Positions 48,401 to 58,559 of a DNA stretch of 60,000 nucleotides are shown here, piece by piece. Every line of letters starts with the position of its first letter. The first letter of the stretch is position 1. Below the pieces are notes generated by a model. That model ran no database searches, had not been told where the DNA came from, and saw nothing but the letters and a program-made list of their open reading frames with translations. The stretch spans positions 16,830,427 to 16,890,426 of the forward strand of contig OX442315.1 of the NCBI GenBank assembly GCA_949358305.1, in the 5' to 3' direction. The DNA is from Strigamia acuminata (taxonomy: Eukaryota; Arthropoda; Chilopoda; Geophilomorpha; Linotaeniidae). Position numbers and translations under genes: made by a program.

Positions 48401-50668
48401 ACGAATTTTTGTCGTCGCACGATCCTCTCGCACAACTGCACGATGCGGCATAAAATATGAATGTTCTGGGTCTTGCACTTTCACTTCTTCGATGATGTCG
48501 TTTTTCAGCTGATCGTCGAAGATTTTTTTGTAAGCTTGATAAAAGCCGGGGTTCTTCTTGAACTTGCGCACCAAATGCCAAAATCTCCGCTTGGCTACTT
48601 CAAAATTGTTGTTGAGTTGACTGGCATCGACTAACCACGGTAGTGGCACCACATATCGTCCGTCCTCTCGCGTCACCAGCTCGCGGAAGCGCTTTGTGCA
48701 CGTGTTGCGATCTGTTGGCGACTCGTCAATGGACTCGTGTCGGATTCCAATCGCTTCGAGTTCCCAGAATTGTTTAAGATGGTCATCTAAGCGGTCGTCG
48801 AGCCGCACGTTGAATACGCGGGTGACCATTGTAGACAAAGTCGTCACGTTGGGCGAGCTACCCATCAACGCCCAGCCAAAAATTGTTTCGATTGCCACCA
48901 GATCCTCTTCAAACTTCTCGAGACGTCCAGTCAAAATTTTAGCGATATTATCGGCGCCTATCAAACAAAAAACATCAAAATTAGTGTATTGTTCAAAATT
49001 TATTACAATATTGTTGCGTGCTAAGGCGGCTCGCAAGCCAGCCTGCAACTCAGTTTTTATCGGCCGCGTTATCCACGGCGTCTCGATTGCTGTGACCGTG
49101 AGCGATTTATTCTTGTCGTCCACGTTGCACAAATTCAACTCGAATCGTTCTCGCTTTGCACTTTGCGACACTTGACTGCCAAAAGTCAGTACGGACAAAT
49201 TTTCAGTTCCTTTCGATTGCAACCCCAAGTCTTTAGCAAGACTGGACAACACGAATGTCGTTTGGCTGCCGGGGTCGAGAAGACACTGCACGATCGCTTC
49301 TTTTGATTGATGCACAACACGCACAAAAATTGACGCCAACGCTGCAGCAGGAGGAGGGACGAACGCTGATAATTCTGCACACGTAGCCACGTGAGTGGTC
49401 AAACTTTCATTAACGGTTTTCCTCGCTCCATCACACACCAAAGGATTGTGATTTCGTTGGCAAATCTTACACGTGATTCGGTAGGAGCACGTTTTCGACG
49501 TGTGCCCCTTTTTTAAGCACTTAAAACACCGTCCATTTTTAACCACGTATTCTTTTCGCTCCGCTGCAGTCGTGGAACAGCCGTCACGTTCGTGGGTCTT
49601 ACTGCAAAACATGCAGTTGGCGATCATCGTGCTCAATACTCGAGCAGACGGGACACGATCGTTGTTCTTGCGAAATGTCTTCTCCGTGTCCTGTTTTTCT
49701 GCTTTTCCCGACTTCTCCTGGTCTTTAGTGCGATGCAGGTCCTGAAAACTATCAATTTTGCTATGATGAATTAGTTCAGCTCGAATCATGTCCAATAAGT
49801 CTTTTGCTTTGTATTTCCCATCAGGGTGTTGTCGCGAAAAGTCTAGTGAAATTTGTTTTGGGACCAAACCCAATATCAGCGGACAAGCTGTCGCATCGAT
49901 AGCTTCAGTGTTCATTTTTGACGCCAACAATCCGCGCACGTGTGACTCGCAGCGGTCGTAGAGCTTTTGAAGAGGCACGGGGTCTAAAATATCTTTTACA
50001 GGTTGCATTTTCATTAACGCTCTCATGTGCGCACTGAGAATAACGTCACTTCGCCCGTAACGTTCAATTAAAAGTTCCTTGGCGACGGGGTAATTCTCAT
50101 CAGTTGGCGGCAGTCCTTTCAACACGAGCGCCGCTTCACCGTCCAAATACGACTTTAAATACACTAACTTGCTTTTATTTGTGATGTTAGGCTTCGAATC
50201 GATGCTGATTTCGAAATTCCCCCAGAAATCATCCCATTCGAGGGGGTCGCCACTGAATTTTATGGCCTCGTACTTGGGGAGTCGCATCGTCGTCTCGTGC
50301 GGGGCATTAACGGTACCATGGTAATTGTTGGTGATCGGGGCGAGTGGCGGGGCGATTGCCAGCGCATTCATTTTCTTCAGCGCTTCTTCGAGCTCGACCT
50401 CGCAGTCGATTATCTTCTCATTATAATTAGTTTCGCACTGTGTGATTTCTTGGTCGATCTCGTCGTCGTCAACCAACGCCGCCAATATTTTTCCGTCTAA
50501 CGCCTTTAATTCGGCGGACTTGGCCTTCAGGTTGGCCTTAATTTTTTTTAGTTCGAGTTCATTCTGTGGTATTGCCGCAAGAATCGTTTTCGCCTTGGTT
50601 ATAGTGGCGGTCGTCATTCTTCTGGCCACTGTTCGTTGTGACTTGATCACGTTGAGATCTTCGGCCAT
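45455..50668 (-). CDS. BEL/Pao Gag-Pol polyprotein
   Basis: One intact 1,737-codon frame encodes the proteins for particle assembly, reverse transcription and integration. Residues 30-100 are Lys/Glu-rich, probably coiled coil. Residues 125-290 are Gag-like (FSGDPLEWDDFW, DUF1759-type). Three zinc knuckles follow: C352-C364, CFKCLKKGHTSKTC at 381-394, and C400-C412. The protease motif is LLDPGSQ (D465), where most retroviral-type proteases have D-S/T-G. Reverse transcriptase has D802 (SDIEKAF) and YVDD at 883-886. RNase H has D1066, E1109 and D1136. Integrase has an H-H-C-C region at about 1,371-1,407 (HLRALH ... CITC) and the catalytic triad D1442, D1501, E1551, then a DUF5641-like tail. All key residues are present. 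The ATG is the first one 68 bases after the primer-binding site. Length is typical for BEL/Pao. Expression is presumably from the 5' LTR, with cleavage by the encoded protease. Confidence 0.97.
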   Translation of the reverse strand: MAEDLNVIKSQRTVARRMTTATITKAKTILAAIPQNELELKKIKANLKAKSAELKALDGKILAALVDDDEIDQEITQCETNYNEKIIDCEVELEEALKKMNALAIAPPLAPITNNYHGTVNAPHETTMRLPKYEAIKFSGDPLEWDDFWGNFEISIDSKPNITNKSKLVYLKSYLDGEAALVLKGLPPTDENYPVAKELLIERYGRSDVILSAHMRALMKMQPVKDILDPVPLQKLYDRCESHVRGLLASKMNTEAIDATACPLILGLVPKQISLDFSRQHPDGKYKAKDLLDMIRAELIHHSKIDSFQDLHRTKDQEKSGKAEKQDTEKTFRKNNDRVPSARVLSTMIANCMFCSKTHERDGCSTTAAERKEYVVKNGRCFKCLKKGHTSKTCSYRITCKICQRNHNPLVCDGARKTVNESLTTHVATCAELSAFVPPPAAALASIFVRVVHQSKEAIVQCLLDPGSQTTFVLSSLAKDLGLQSKGTENLSVLTFGSQVSQSAKRERFELNLCNVDDKNKSLTVTAIETPWITRPIKTELQAGLRAALARNNIVINFEQYTNFDVFCLIGADNIAKILTGRLEKFEEDLVAIETIFGWALMGSSPNVTTLSTMVTRVFNVRLDDRLDDHLKQFWELEAIGIRHESIDESPTDRNTCTKRFRELVTREDGRYVVPLPWLVDASQLNNNFEVAKRRFWHLVRKFKKNPGFYQAYKKIFDDQLKNDIIEEVKVQDPEHSYFMPHRAVVREDRATTKIRIVFDASSKGKNELSLNDCLDSGPNLLPEILKLLVLFRRELVAYISDIEKAFLQLLLRLCDRNFVSFLWVPENWDGLEFLVPRIMRQKRVTFGVSSSPYSLNDTIQMHLDEMENLYPDTVKQIREKFYVDDLLDSMRAENQVLTVFYEARKLMMDAHLPLRKWHSNSPRLREIFAKEIPEDEEIIAAENGQTTVLGLIWNYETDRLQLEIGEWAEKKPESGQGSKRAIVQAVAKIYDPLGFASPFAIVGKLMFQELWSRKIDWDVPLPPDIAKRWCEWYEQVTTLRTISVKRPYSPNLSDNSQQEIHLFCDASPKAYGVVVYVRTETNGTVDVSLCMSKSRVAPLKPLTLPKLELMSALLSSRVAVKLRVLEIKKMHCWTDSSITYFWIQQQQKKTNPFIANRVREIRTNTDVESWRHCPGRVNPADKLTRGMEAVKLVDDNEWWQGPEWLRKGEEHWPQEISAELETQLEEFEENCTSVNATRSAEKMEPIFALENYSSWTRVVRITAWMLRFIRNSRKNQSIVGPLKTEEIEAAETYWFRHAQRSRFAEELDCVQSAVKLNRESPLSQVELIIDEREVLRINSRIRDHIGSKNFIYPVVLDADSPMTKLIIRDCHLRALHGGLGDTLAEFRSRFWTRRARKTIKSYVSKCITCRRVNSKLMTQAIGLLPSDRINRAAPFQIIGVDFAGPLYMRSGEKCYIALFTCAVVRAVHLELVSDLTTEKFILAFKRLISRRGIPSIVYSDNAKTFKRAEKDLALFINGFAGEEFQGFLSHNKIQWKFIVELAPWWGGFWERLVKTVKLSLKKVLGRSSLCFEGLTTVLTEVEAIINSRPITYVTDDPTEQEPLSPSHFLIGTRISSLPDIYNSEHHVDISKRTELVKRWKLRQRFTNLLWRRWSHEYLVELREFRRVRASKEICVNDLVLVQEQGQPRMTWKTAKITKTFDGRDGKIRSCEMMLPGGKTLRRPVQRLCSLEVADDN

Positions 50669-50736
50669 TTTTTATTTTTCTCAAATTTTACTTGCGGTTT
50701 TTATAGATTTCAGTTCTTCAGGTTCCTGGATTTTTC

Positions 50737-50754
50737 TCCCGGGTTTCGGCACCA
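50737..50754 (-). promoter_or_regulatory. Primer-binding site, tRNA-Phe
   Basis: The plus strand reads TCCCGGGTTTCGGCACCA, which equals the 3' end of animal tRNA-Phe (…CCCGGGTTTCGGCA plus CCA) as I recall it. The element-sense site is TGGTGCCGAAACCCGGGA, one base inside the 5' LTR. It primes minus-strand DNA synthesis. Confidence 0.85.
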
Positions 50755-50755
50755 A

Positions 50756-51157
50756 TTTCGAGACTTCGAAATAATCTAGCTGCGATTGCAGCACGCGCGA
50801 GCAACAATTTGAGACGTATTTTTAAACTTAACTAATTTTAATCGTTGAAGATTTTAACAAGGAAAATCGCGTGGTGACACACGATGATACAGGTAAAAAA
50901 AAGATGGTGGTCAATCCCAAAAACGGGGTTAACTTCCGGTTAACAAGGACCGGTCAAAATTACAGATTACACACCAGAGGGCACTCTTGGTGTCCCTCGA
51001 TCAAAAAACACTATTGTCGTTAAAACATTACCAATACAATTCGATATTCGATAAAAACAATTACAAAGAGACTTAAAACACTTTTCGAAATAAAACACTA
51101 AAATTAAACATAAATTGAAATCATTACTAAACATTAAATCCAAATCTGGATTTTACA
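50756..51157 (-). repeat. 5' LTR of the BEL/Pao element
   Basis: 402 bp, with the same length and sequence as 45,029-45,430, including an identical 8-A run, which points to very recent insertion. It should hold the promoter; I see no clear TATA box. The CTCF-like core is at 50,975-50,984. Confidence 0.95.
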
Positions 51158-51250
51158 GAAGCTGTATTACGAGAATAATACAGTTAATTCCGCGAAATGC
51201 ATAAAGCGAAAAGCAATATATTGCAACATATATGTGTGAAGCATATGGGG
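51158..51250 (+). repeat. Dispersed repeat, copy E, interrupted by the BEL element
   Basis: After the target duplication the sequence gives GTATTACGAGAATAATACAG, TTAATTCCGCGAAATGCATA, and AAGCAATATATTGCAACATA, i.e. the end of the family. The matching start (AAAAAATACATTGAA) lies before the left LTR at 45,012-45,027. The retrotransposon therefore landed within this copy. Confidence 0.65.
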
Positions 51251-54200
51251 GTTGATTAGATGCTAGTTGAATTTTAATCGCAGTGCGCATGACTTGGTGC
51301 ACTGTTTTTCGTTTGGACAGCTTGAGGATATTAAAAGAGAGATTTTAATTTGATTTATTTATATAGTAATATTGATTTTGAAAAGTGCTTAATTGTTTTG
51401 CTTCCTTTCCCGCGGTGCCATCCGCGCCCTCGAGTGGTTCAATTGAACATGCCAAAATGACGAATCCTTGAGTTGCAGACAGAAACGTCTTGGAGAATTC
51501 GTCTTAAATTATTGAGCAAGCAGTCATCTTTATCCTATGAGTCAATTGAGCTTCGAACATTATAAATTTGTCATCGTTTAAATCAGAGCCCAATGCACGC
51601 ACAAGGCGGTTGAAAAGACACACATCAAAGGAGAAAGGCGCAGATGGCAAGCCCAGTGCACTTAGGTGTTCCTAATTATTTAATGGCACATCTCTGAGCG
51701 ATCTGAAACCTTTCGAGACTCGTTCTCATTACGTCAATGCATTCATTATGGATACACTTTTACAGACAATGGGAATTAGGGCGGACAAACGATCGCCACC
51801 ATTTTCCCCATTCGACTGGAATTCTGTTAAACGGCGCCGACTAATTAGAGTTTTGCACATATTCATTAAAATTTCCTACTCACTTTCTTCCCCTTTTGCC
51901 TAATGCAGTCACTCAAGAGCCAGGATAGAAAATTTCCCCATTCCACCACTTTCCTCTTTCTCTCTCCCTCCCTCTCGCAACACCATTTCCCTTACAATCT
52001 TTCAGCTGCAACTCCACATCTGACACAACTGCCATCAATTCCAAAATTCATTTGGAAAAGAGCGATTATTAATTTCCCTTGATGATCAAACCGCGGAAAT
52101 GAATTCGCAATCGAGTATTAAAACTGCAGACTTAACTAACATTTCGCATTCCAGGCCATTTTTCACACAAAACTTTGCTTTGGTCTCCTTCGCAGTCGGA
52201 ATCACACATCCACATTCCCCCACAGTTCTTTCTGTGCATTGCAGTGAAGCACCAAGGCGGAGCTTTTTCATTCTAATTTCTTATTCGTGGTTACACTCAA
52301 AACTGATTTAACTTTAATGCCATTAGTTTAAGCTGTTGCCACTCACTAATTTTTTTTAAAAAAAAAATAAGAAGAAAAAGAAAAAGAAGGAGAAAAAGAA
52401 GAAGAAAACCGTATCGTCCACGTACCTCCTTGCATTTCAATTCAATGAAATCAATTAGAAGAAAAGAAAAAAAGAAGAAACGGAAGAAGAAAAAAAGGAT
52501 TTGGAAGTTTAAAAAAAAGGTAATTCTCAATGCAAACTCGATCACTCGAGAGGAATGGAAAAAAGTAAAAGTTGATACAAAGAGCTAAGTTTTGTGAATG
52601 TAATTAAGCCACTATCATTTCTCCTCGCTGATCCACCTGGGGTTTCGGAGCCACAGTGCACACAGAGGTATTAAGGCTTCACGAGCGCAAGCAAGAAAGT
52701 CATGATGAAATACTTGGCAGCGATAAGAAAACATGTCTCACGTTAATGACGCTCTGAGGAAGCTCCTAATCTTCATGAATTTTGCATTGACGGACCATGC
52801 AGCTGTCACCAAATTTCCTTTCTTTCTGCTCTTGTAATGGAACTAATTCCTGTGCACTTATTGCGCACTTCTTTTTTAAAAAAAAGAAGACAGAAAAAAA
52901 AACAATCAACTTTTTTCTTTTATTTTCTTCCCTTCCTTTTCTTTTTACCTAATGTTGATGCAACTTGGTGAGTTCGTTCTTACAGCCAATTACTAGAGTT
53001 CCGAAAAAGAAGTGCAAACCGACACACGGCACCATACAAAGTACCGAGTTGTTGTAATCCCCCACAAGGGATAGCGTCATGTCGACCAATGTTGCAGCTG
53101 GTGTTGCATATAGTACAACATGTTTTCCTAATGTTTGAGACAATTTTTGAAAATTGGCCTAAAGTGTCCTTTGTGAGTCGAGAACGCGATGTGACTCACA
53201 CACCAAACACGACATTTTGATTTTATGGTGCCATTTTCAATTCCTCACTTGCCGAAACAGACATGCACACCACTTTTCTCCCATTTATGGCATCAAACAC
53301 AATATTTTCTTCCCACTATCACGAATTAAACATTACCAAGCTGACAATCTTTAAATACAAAATAAAAATACACTTTAAACCAAACAAACAAGCCATTCAA
53401 CTAGAGTAGTTAACGCCGTGTTATCGGCCGTGCTCTGATTACGCTAACACGTAAGAAAGCGACTACTTAAGGCCGGATGAGTCCCTCTTAATCCAATTAC
53501 CAGCCGATAACTACAGCCTAATGATGGTCAGTTGGGTCAAAAAGCTTAGCACTTTATTATTAGAGTGTGTTTTATTCTTATATGGACCCATACAAGGAAA
53601 AAGCACTCACTGCATTATACATTTTACTGTGCATTAGGTTAAGCTGTTCGGTGTTTACCGTTAGTACTCAATAGGGAAATCAACACACTACCTAGATATT
53701 TCGAAGTCAGCTGTGACTCAACAAGGCAATATAAACAATGTGGGTCGAATCATAATTCGGAAGGAGAAAAAGTGAATCCCCCACAAGTCTAGTGTACAGA
53801 ATATATCACCAAAAACAATATTAAAATAATTAAAAATCCTAACTCCAAATACAAATGGATTTTACATGTTAAACTTTACATAAACAAGTTGAAATGAGTT
53901 GATGAATGCGCCTAGTCAGTTTCAACACAAATCAACACCTCGGTGTTGTTAATATTTACATTTTTCTTGTCAGTTTGCGTTCTTGGTTTCAACTAATGAA
54001 ATTTCATCTGCTTATCTAACGATCATATTTTGATTGCATTTTTTAAATCTTGATTTACACATGCTTGCGAATTCTGACATATGCAAGACATTATCGAATC
54101 GAGAAACGCCGTCCTTACCAACCTAATCGATGTAGAAGAGAGGATTTGGGTGACTAATTCCTCATTCATAATTCATAGAGCAGCAGCACGCGTCTCATTT

Positions 54201-54959
54201 CAACTAGCCATAGTCGTAACTCATGCATGCAGAAAACAGTCCTAATCCCATCCCACCCTCCAACCTTTTCGAACAAATTAATCAACTTCATTTCACAAAA
54301 CAAAAATACCCACAATCATTACTCACTCGTCCTAAGCTCAAAGACAAGCACAAAATCAAAACCCGACGTCATCGGGTCCGCCGCAGACTCGCAGTTGCTC
54401 CTTCACGCTATTTTGCTATGCAAGACGAGTTTCCTTTGGCTTCTGTGTCTCTTCCTCTCGCAGCCATTTCCTCCACCTGACGCCCTCTTTCCTTTCACGA
54501 CTGGCATGAGTAATTAGGACAAAGTGGTCTGAATATTTCATTCAAAGACCCTGCGAATTTTTTCCATTCTGTGCGCAATGCCGCATTAATTGCATCGGCA
54601 ACCCGTGTGCGCGTTGAAAGTTCCGTCAACCAAATAGGCACAATAATGCCAGCATGGCCGAATTGGTGCTTATCACGTGAAGGCACGCGCGCAGCTGGAT
54701 TGCACGCATCGAATCTTGATGTGTGAAAGCGAAGGAGTTAAACTACTTTTCGCAAGTAGGTATAAACACCATTCCAAAGAAAATAGTCAAAGAAAAAAAA
54801 ATGCTTCATGATTCGCGATAAAACGATCGTGTACAACGATTCATGATGCAAATAATATTATTCAGCCAATTAAATCCGAAGTGATACGACACTTAATCAT
54901 CTCTCTCTAATTAAACTCGGTAGTTATCCGACAGGTCATCTCATAAACACTGAGAATAA
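51251..54959. other. Gene-free region
   Basis: I see no gene. It contains a purine tract at 52,370-52,410 and T-run/A-run junctions at 52,349-52,368 and 52,871-52,889. Complex blocks (51,590-51,850; 52,020-52,290; 52,600-52,860; 53,400-53,560; 54,370-54,720) could be regulatory. The overlapping 85- and 96-codon frames at 54,223-54,517 and other frames have no recognisable domain. Confidence 0.4.
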
Positions 54960-55280
54960 TGCGGGGCCAGTCAAAAGTCTGGACACATCTTTTTTCTTGA
55001 AAATGACTGAAAATATATCAATTTGCCGATTTCTTTTAACTTAAGATGACTAAGATAAGTTGCGTAGTACTAATTCGATGGTGCTTTACAGTTTTGTAAT
55101 TGGAAATTTTGCTGTATCTTCAACCGTTTAAAAAGTACAAAATGGATAACTTTGAAGATGACCTTCCGAGTCAAATTTAAGATCACAACTGAACAGCCCG
55201 CATTATGACTTATGAGAACTGATACATCTTCAGTCATTTTCAAGGAAAAATGTATGTTCAAACTTTTGGCTCGACCTGCA
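54960..55280. mobile_element. MITE with Tc1/mariner-like ends
   Basis: The left end TGCGGGGCCAGTCAAAAGTC, then TGGACACAT, and right end ATGTATGTTCAAACTTTTGG, then CTCGACCTGCA, are imperfect inverted repeats. Both continue inward through CTTGAAAATGACTGAA / TTCAGTCATTTTCAAG. The 321-bp unit is non-coding; the 84-codon minus frame here reads the element itself. The copy at 15,246 has its interior in the opposite orientation and lacks one end. Confidence 0.8.
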
Positions 55281-58262
55281 TAATACCATTTCAACATTTC
55301 CATTTTTTTATCTTCTCCTATCATCGTATTATTTTTTAAACAAGATTCTAAGCCTTATGGCAACAATTATGCCTTCGCTTCATTTTCATAAAAAATTAAA
55401 GCACAAACGTATTTCTTTTTTCCAGCACCTTCAGCCGTGCCTTCTGCTGTAACGAAATATTTTACTAAAGCAAAACATGCCAATTAACGCAAACTTTAAT
55501 TTAATTGATGTTAAAATTCGTACTTGCGAGACTAAATAATCGAAAACATGGGGGACAGGCTCGCCCATCCTTCACCGAGTGTGCCTCGTAGCAAGAGAAA
55601 TGTAATCGAAAAACTTTTTTTTACTATTTACTCGGAAAAGTTAGAAGCGGGAGAAGGGCCCCCAGAAGCAAAAACCTATCAAATATTAACCAACTTCGGT
55701 ACATTCCATTTTTCCCGTTCCTTGAAAACCATATTAATATTAATAATCGTTAAACTTGAAATTGCTATTCATGAATTTAATCAATTCAAAATTTCATTAG
55801 GAAAACAAGCGTCGCCTCGTTGCAAATTCATTCCAAATGCCCTTTATCCCCATTGGTCACAGCAGTAGCTGCCATTCTAAAAGATTTATAAAACAAAGAA
55901 ATTTTTTTTATTTCTTTAAGAAAAAAAAAATATTCAAAACACCTGAACACTAAAAACACGATTTTCCAACCCGCTTTTAATTGAACTCCAAATTTAAAAC
56001 TACAACTGCACATTCCTTTCAGATAAATAGTGCTATTGCCTCTTGTTACGTCTTAAAGAATTCAATATTTCTTCTGTTTAGATGCACCCACCAACAAGGA
56101 ATGTGTTGTTTGAATTTGGCATCAAAATTCCGAGCGCAGACACCACCGATCGCAACAAACCCAAAACCCAAATAACATTTAACGGCCTCCCTCCGCATTT
56201 ACTTGATCCGACTAGTGTAACCTGGATTTCCCACGCCCCACCAAGACTCATCACCTTGGACGATTTAAAATGTACAAAATCGAGCAACACCAGTCGCATT
56301 TTATTGTAGTTGCAACGTTCAAAAACTTTTACATTAGTAATTAAATCGCTGACTAGCTTGTCTCCCGAGGCTGCAATTACTCTGACGGTGCAATGGCGTC
56401 GGCAATAAACAGTACGAACTCGGATCCATTACCCCTCGCCGACACTGCCAGCGTGTTATCACTTGCGAAACTGGCAGCACACACGCAATTTATGCTGCGA
56501 ATAAACAACTCGCAAATTGCGCCAACCGGTTGCGACAATATATATATATATATATGTCTTGTTTGCTAGTAGTCACTAACATAAACCTCGTTCGGTCCGG
56601 CAAAGTAAATGGATTTCAGGCACAAGTGACGACATTCGTGCAAAATGAGAAACCATCACATGCTCTGCGACATCCAATAAACACGATATGGCGTGCAGGA
56701 TGTTAAGTAAATCAACTCGCGCATTGTTTTACGTTGATCAATAGACGAGACACTTTTTGGCGCCAAGCAGAGGATGCGAGCGCACTCTCATTTAGATAAG
56801 ACGCTTTACTTTGGCAAAGCCGTGACTTTCACTTTTCCCCCCAAAAAAACTACACACAAAAATCAATACTTAACTCTACTTTGAAATGGTCATATTTAAA
56901 AAAAAAATAATAATTCAATTACAAATCCCAACTTATTACATACATCAGCATAGGATTTAATTTGACTTCACATTTCTCCATTTTCCCCCCCAAAAAATGA
57001 AGACGAAGAAATATAATACACATGAGATGTTTTAATGATACTTAGTAAGGTTAAAACAGTAATGAGTCCCAAGGTAGTGGAAACTTACATGCTGTTCTTA
57101 GCCCTTTATCCTCAAAGGCGAAGATCGATCAGGCGTCAAAACTCGTCCTCTGTACTGTGAAAACCCTTTCTTACCTTGCAAAGATATGGCACAAACTCGT
57201 CACATGCAGCGAATGAGTCTGGCCTCAATCAATTCTTCGCGCAAAATGCCTTTTCCATCAAGATACACGACTTTTTCTCGCTCCGTCAGCCAAGACTACC
57301 GTTTCTTTTCATCTATTTGCCCTATCTGCTTACTAAAAGGGTCAAAAAATTACCTCTTCTTTTTACGATCACATTTTTTTTTCATTACTCGCTTTAACTA
57401 ATCCTAGTTTCACCTTCCATCATGTATCAACTCGTTACATTCAGCTAATTGAATCACACTCTGAAACACATGCATTAGCACGTTTTATGAGTGTTGATAT
57501 TTTTCAAGGAAATATGTAAAAAAAAATATCTCTCCCCTCCACCTCATCTCCCAATCTTAAAAGACATTCAGAGATAGTAATATTTACTATTCTGAGACGC
57601 CCAAAGGCGCAATTGCAATTTGCATTGCAGGAAAGCTGCAAGGCGGAGCTTTTTTTTTTTTAAAAAAAAAACTTTTTTTTGTATTGCTTGAAATTTAATG
57701 ATAAATGAGATTTGTTGATTAAACTTAATCTCTTCTCGTAAAAAAAAAAGAAATAAAAAATTCCATTTTGTTTTTTCAAACTTTTTGTCACACGAAATAT
57801 TTTTTTATTAGTCGAAGTGTGACAAAGTCAGTCATGAATTTCCAACGGGACATTCCACATCCATCAATTCATTCATTACAAAGTCACGCGATGAAAAATG
57901 CAACGACATGACTGATTACAAACACATGTTTACTATGAATGGATTATTATTATTTATGATGTCATTACAACTTTGCGCGCTACTTTATGAGATTTCTCAT
58001 ACACGATGCCATCTAACGGCAACAACTTCACAATTTACAATTTTTTTTCTTATCGCGTTTTATTGCACTTTTTATAACAACTTTCTTTTTCTTTATCGGG
58101 TAAATAAAAAAATACCATCCGAAAAGAAATGAAATTAAAAATTTAAAAATGGCCACCATTTCCAAAAATCCATTTTAAAATTGATATACTTTCCTAAATC
58201 ATAAAACTTCTACTTTCTCCCGCCTATCTTTTCCCCCACATACTTTTAAAACAACAAAATAG
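55281..58262. other. Gene-free region
   Basis: I see no gene. It includes a (TA)n run (56,538-56,555), a GC-richer block at 56,340-56,530 that could be regulatory, and a long T-run/A-run junction at 57,647-57,672. The 106-codon frame at 55,548-55,868 and shorter ones are unrecognised. Confidence 0.4.
56538..56555. repeat. (TA)n microsatellite
   Basis: Nine uninterrupted AT units. Confidence 0.9.
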
Positions 58263-58559
58263 ACCGTATTTTACCGATTAAGAGTCGCCCTCGAATTGTA
58301 GCCGCAGCTATTATTCGAGGACGGCTACAGCGCGATTATTGTTACTAGTGTAACGAGAAACGAATCAAATGGAAACCGAAACGCACAAAATGATTTAAAT
58401 ATATGGTAAATATAATGAACATAGAGCAATATAAACTTAAAATGAACGCAACATTAATATCGACCATTATTTAAAATAAGAGCCGCACTCGATTAATAGC
58501 CGCGGCTGAAAATGGCAGTTTTGAATAAGAGCCGCAGCTCTTAATCGCGAAAATACGGT
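58263..58559. mobile_element. MITE with ACCGTATTTT ends
   Basis: ACCGTATTTT, then CGATTAAGAGTCGC, at the left end is mirrored by GAGCCGCAGCTCTTAATCGC, then GAAAATACGGT, at the right. Inside, further inverted CCTCGAAT/ATTCGAGG and AGCCGCGGCT motifs form nested hairpins. It is non-coding. A shortened relative is at 26,703-26,777 and isolated end-like pieces lie at 22,490-22,560. Confidence 0.8.

Larger units (their letters stand above)
45024..51162 (-). mobile_element. Complete BEL/Pao LTR retrotransposon with target duplication
   Basis: A full-length element on the minus strand lies between GAAGC direct repeats (45,024-45,028 and 51,158-51,162). It has two 402-bp LTRs, a primer-binding site matching tRNA-Phe, and one long uninterrupted Gag-Pol frame. 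Internal untranslated parts are very short: 68 bases between the primer-binding site and the ATG, and 24 bases between stop and 3' LTR. There is no env-like frame. Domain order (Gag, protease, RT, RNase H, integrase with a DUF5641-like tail) is that of BEL/Pao. Identical LTRs and the intact frame indicate a recent insertion. The flanks belong to an older dispersed repeat. Confidence 0.97.

Noticed and set aside
45431-50755. Env-like gene in the BEL element
   Set aside because: The integrase domain runs to within 24 bases of the 3' LTR; there is no room for another gene.
53930-53950. CAACACCTCGGTGTTG palindrome as an element end
   Set aside because: Short, isolated and without a partner copy in the window.
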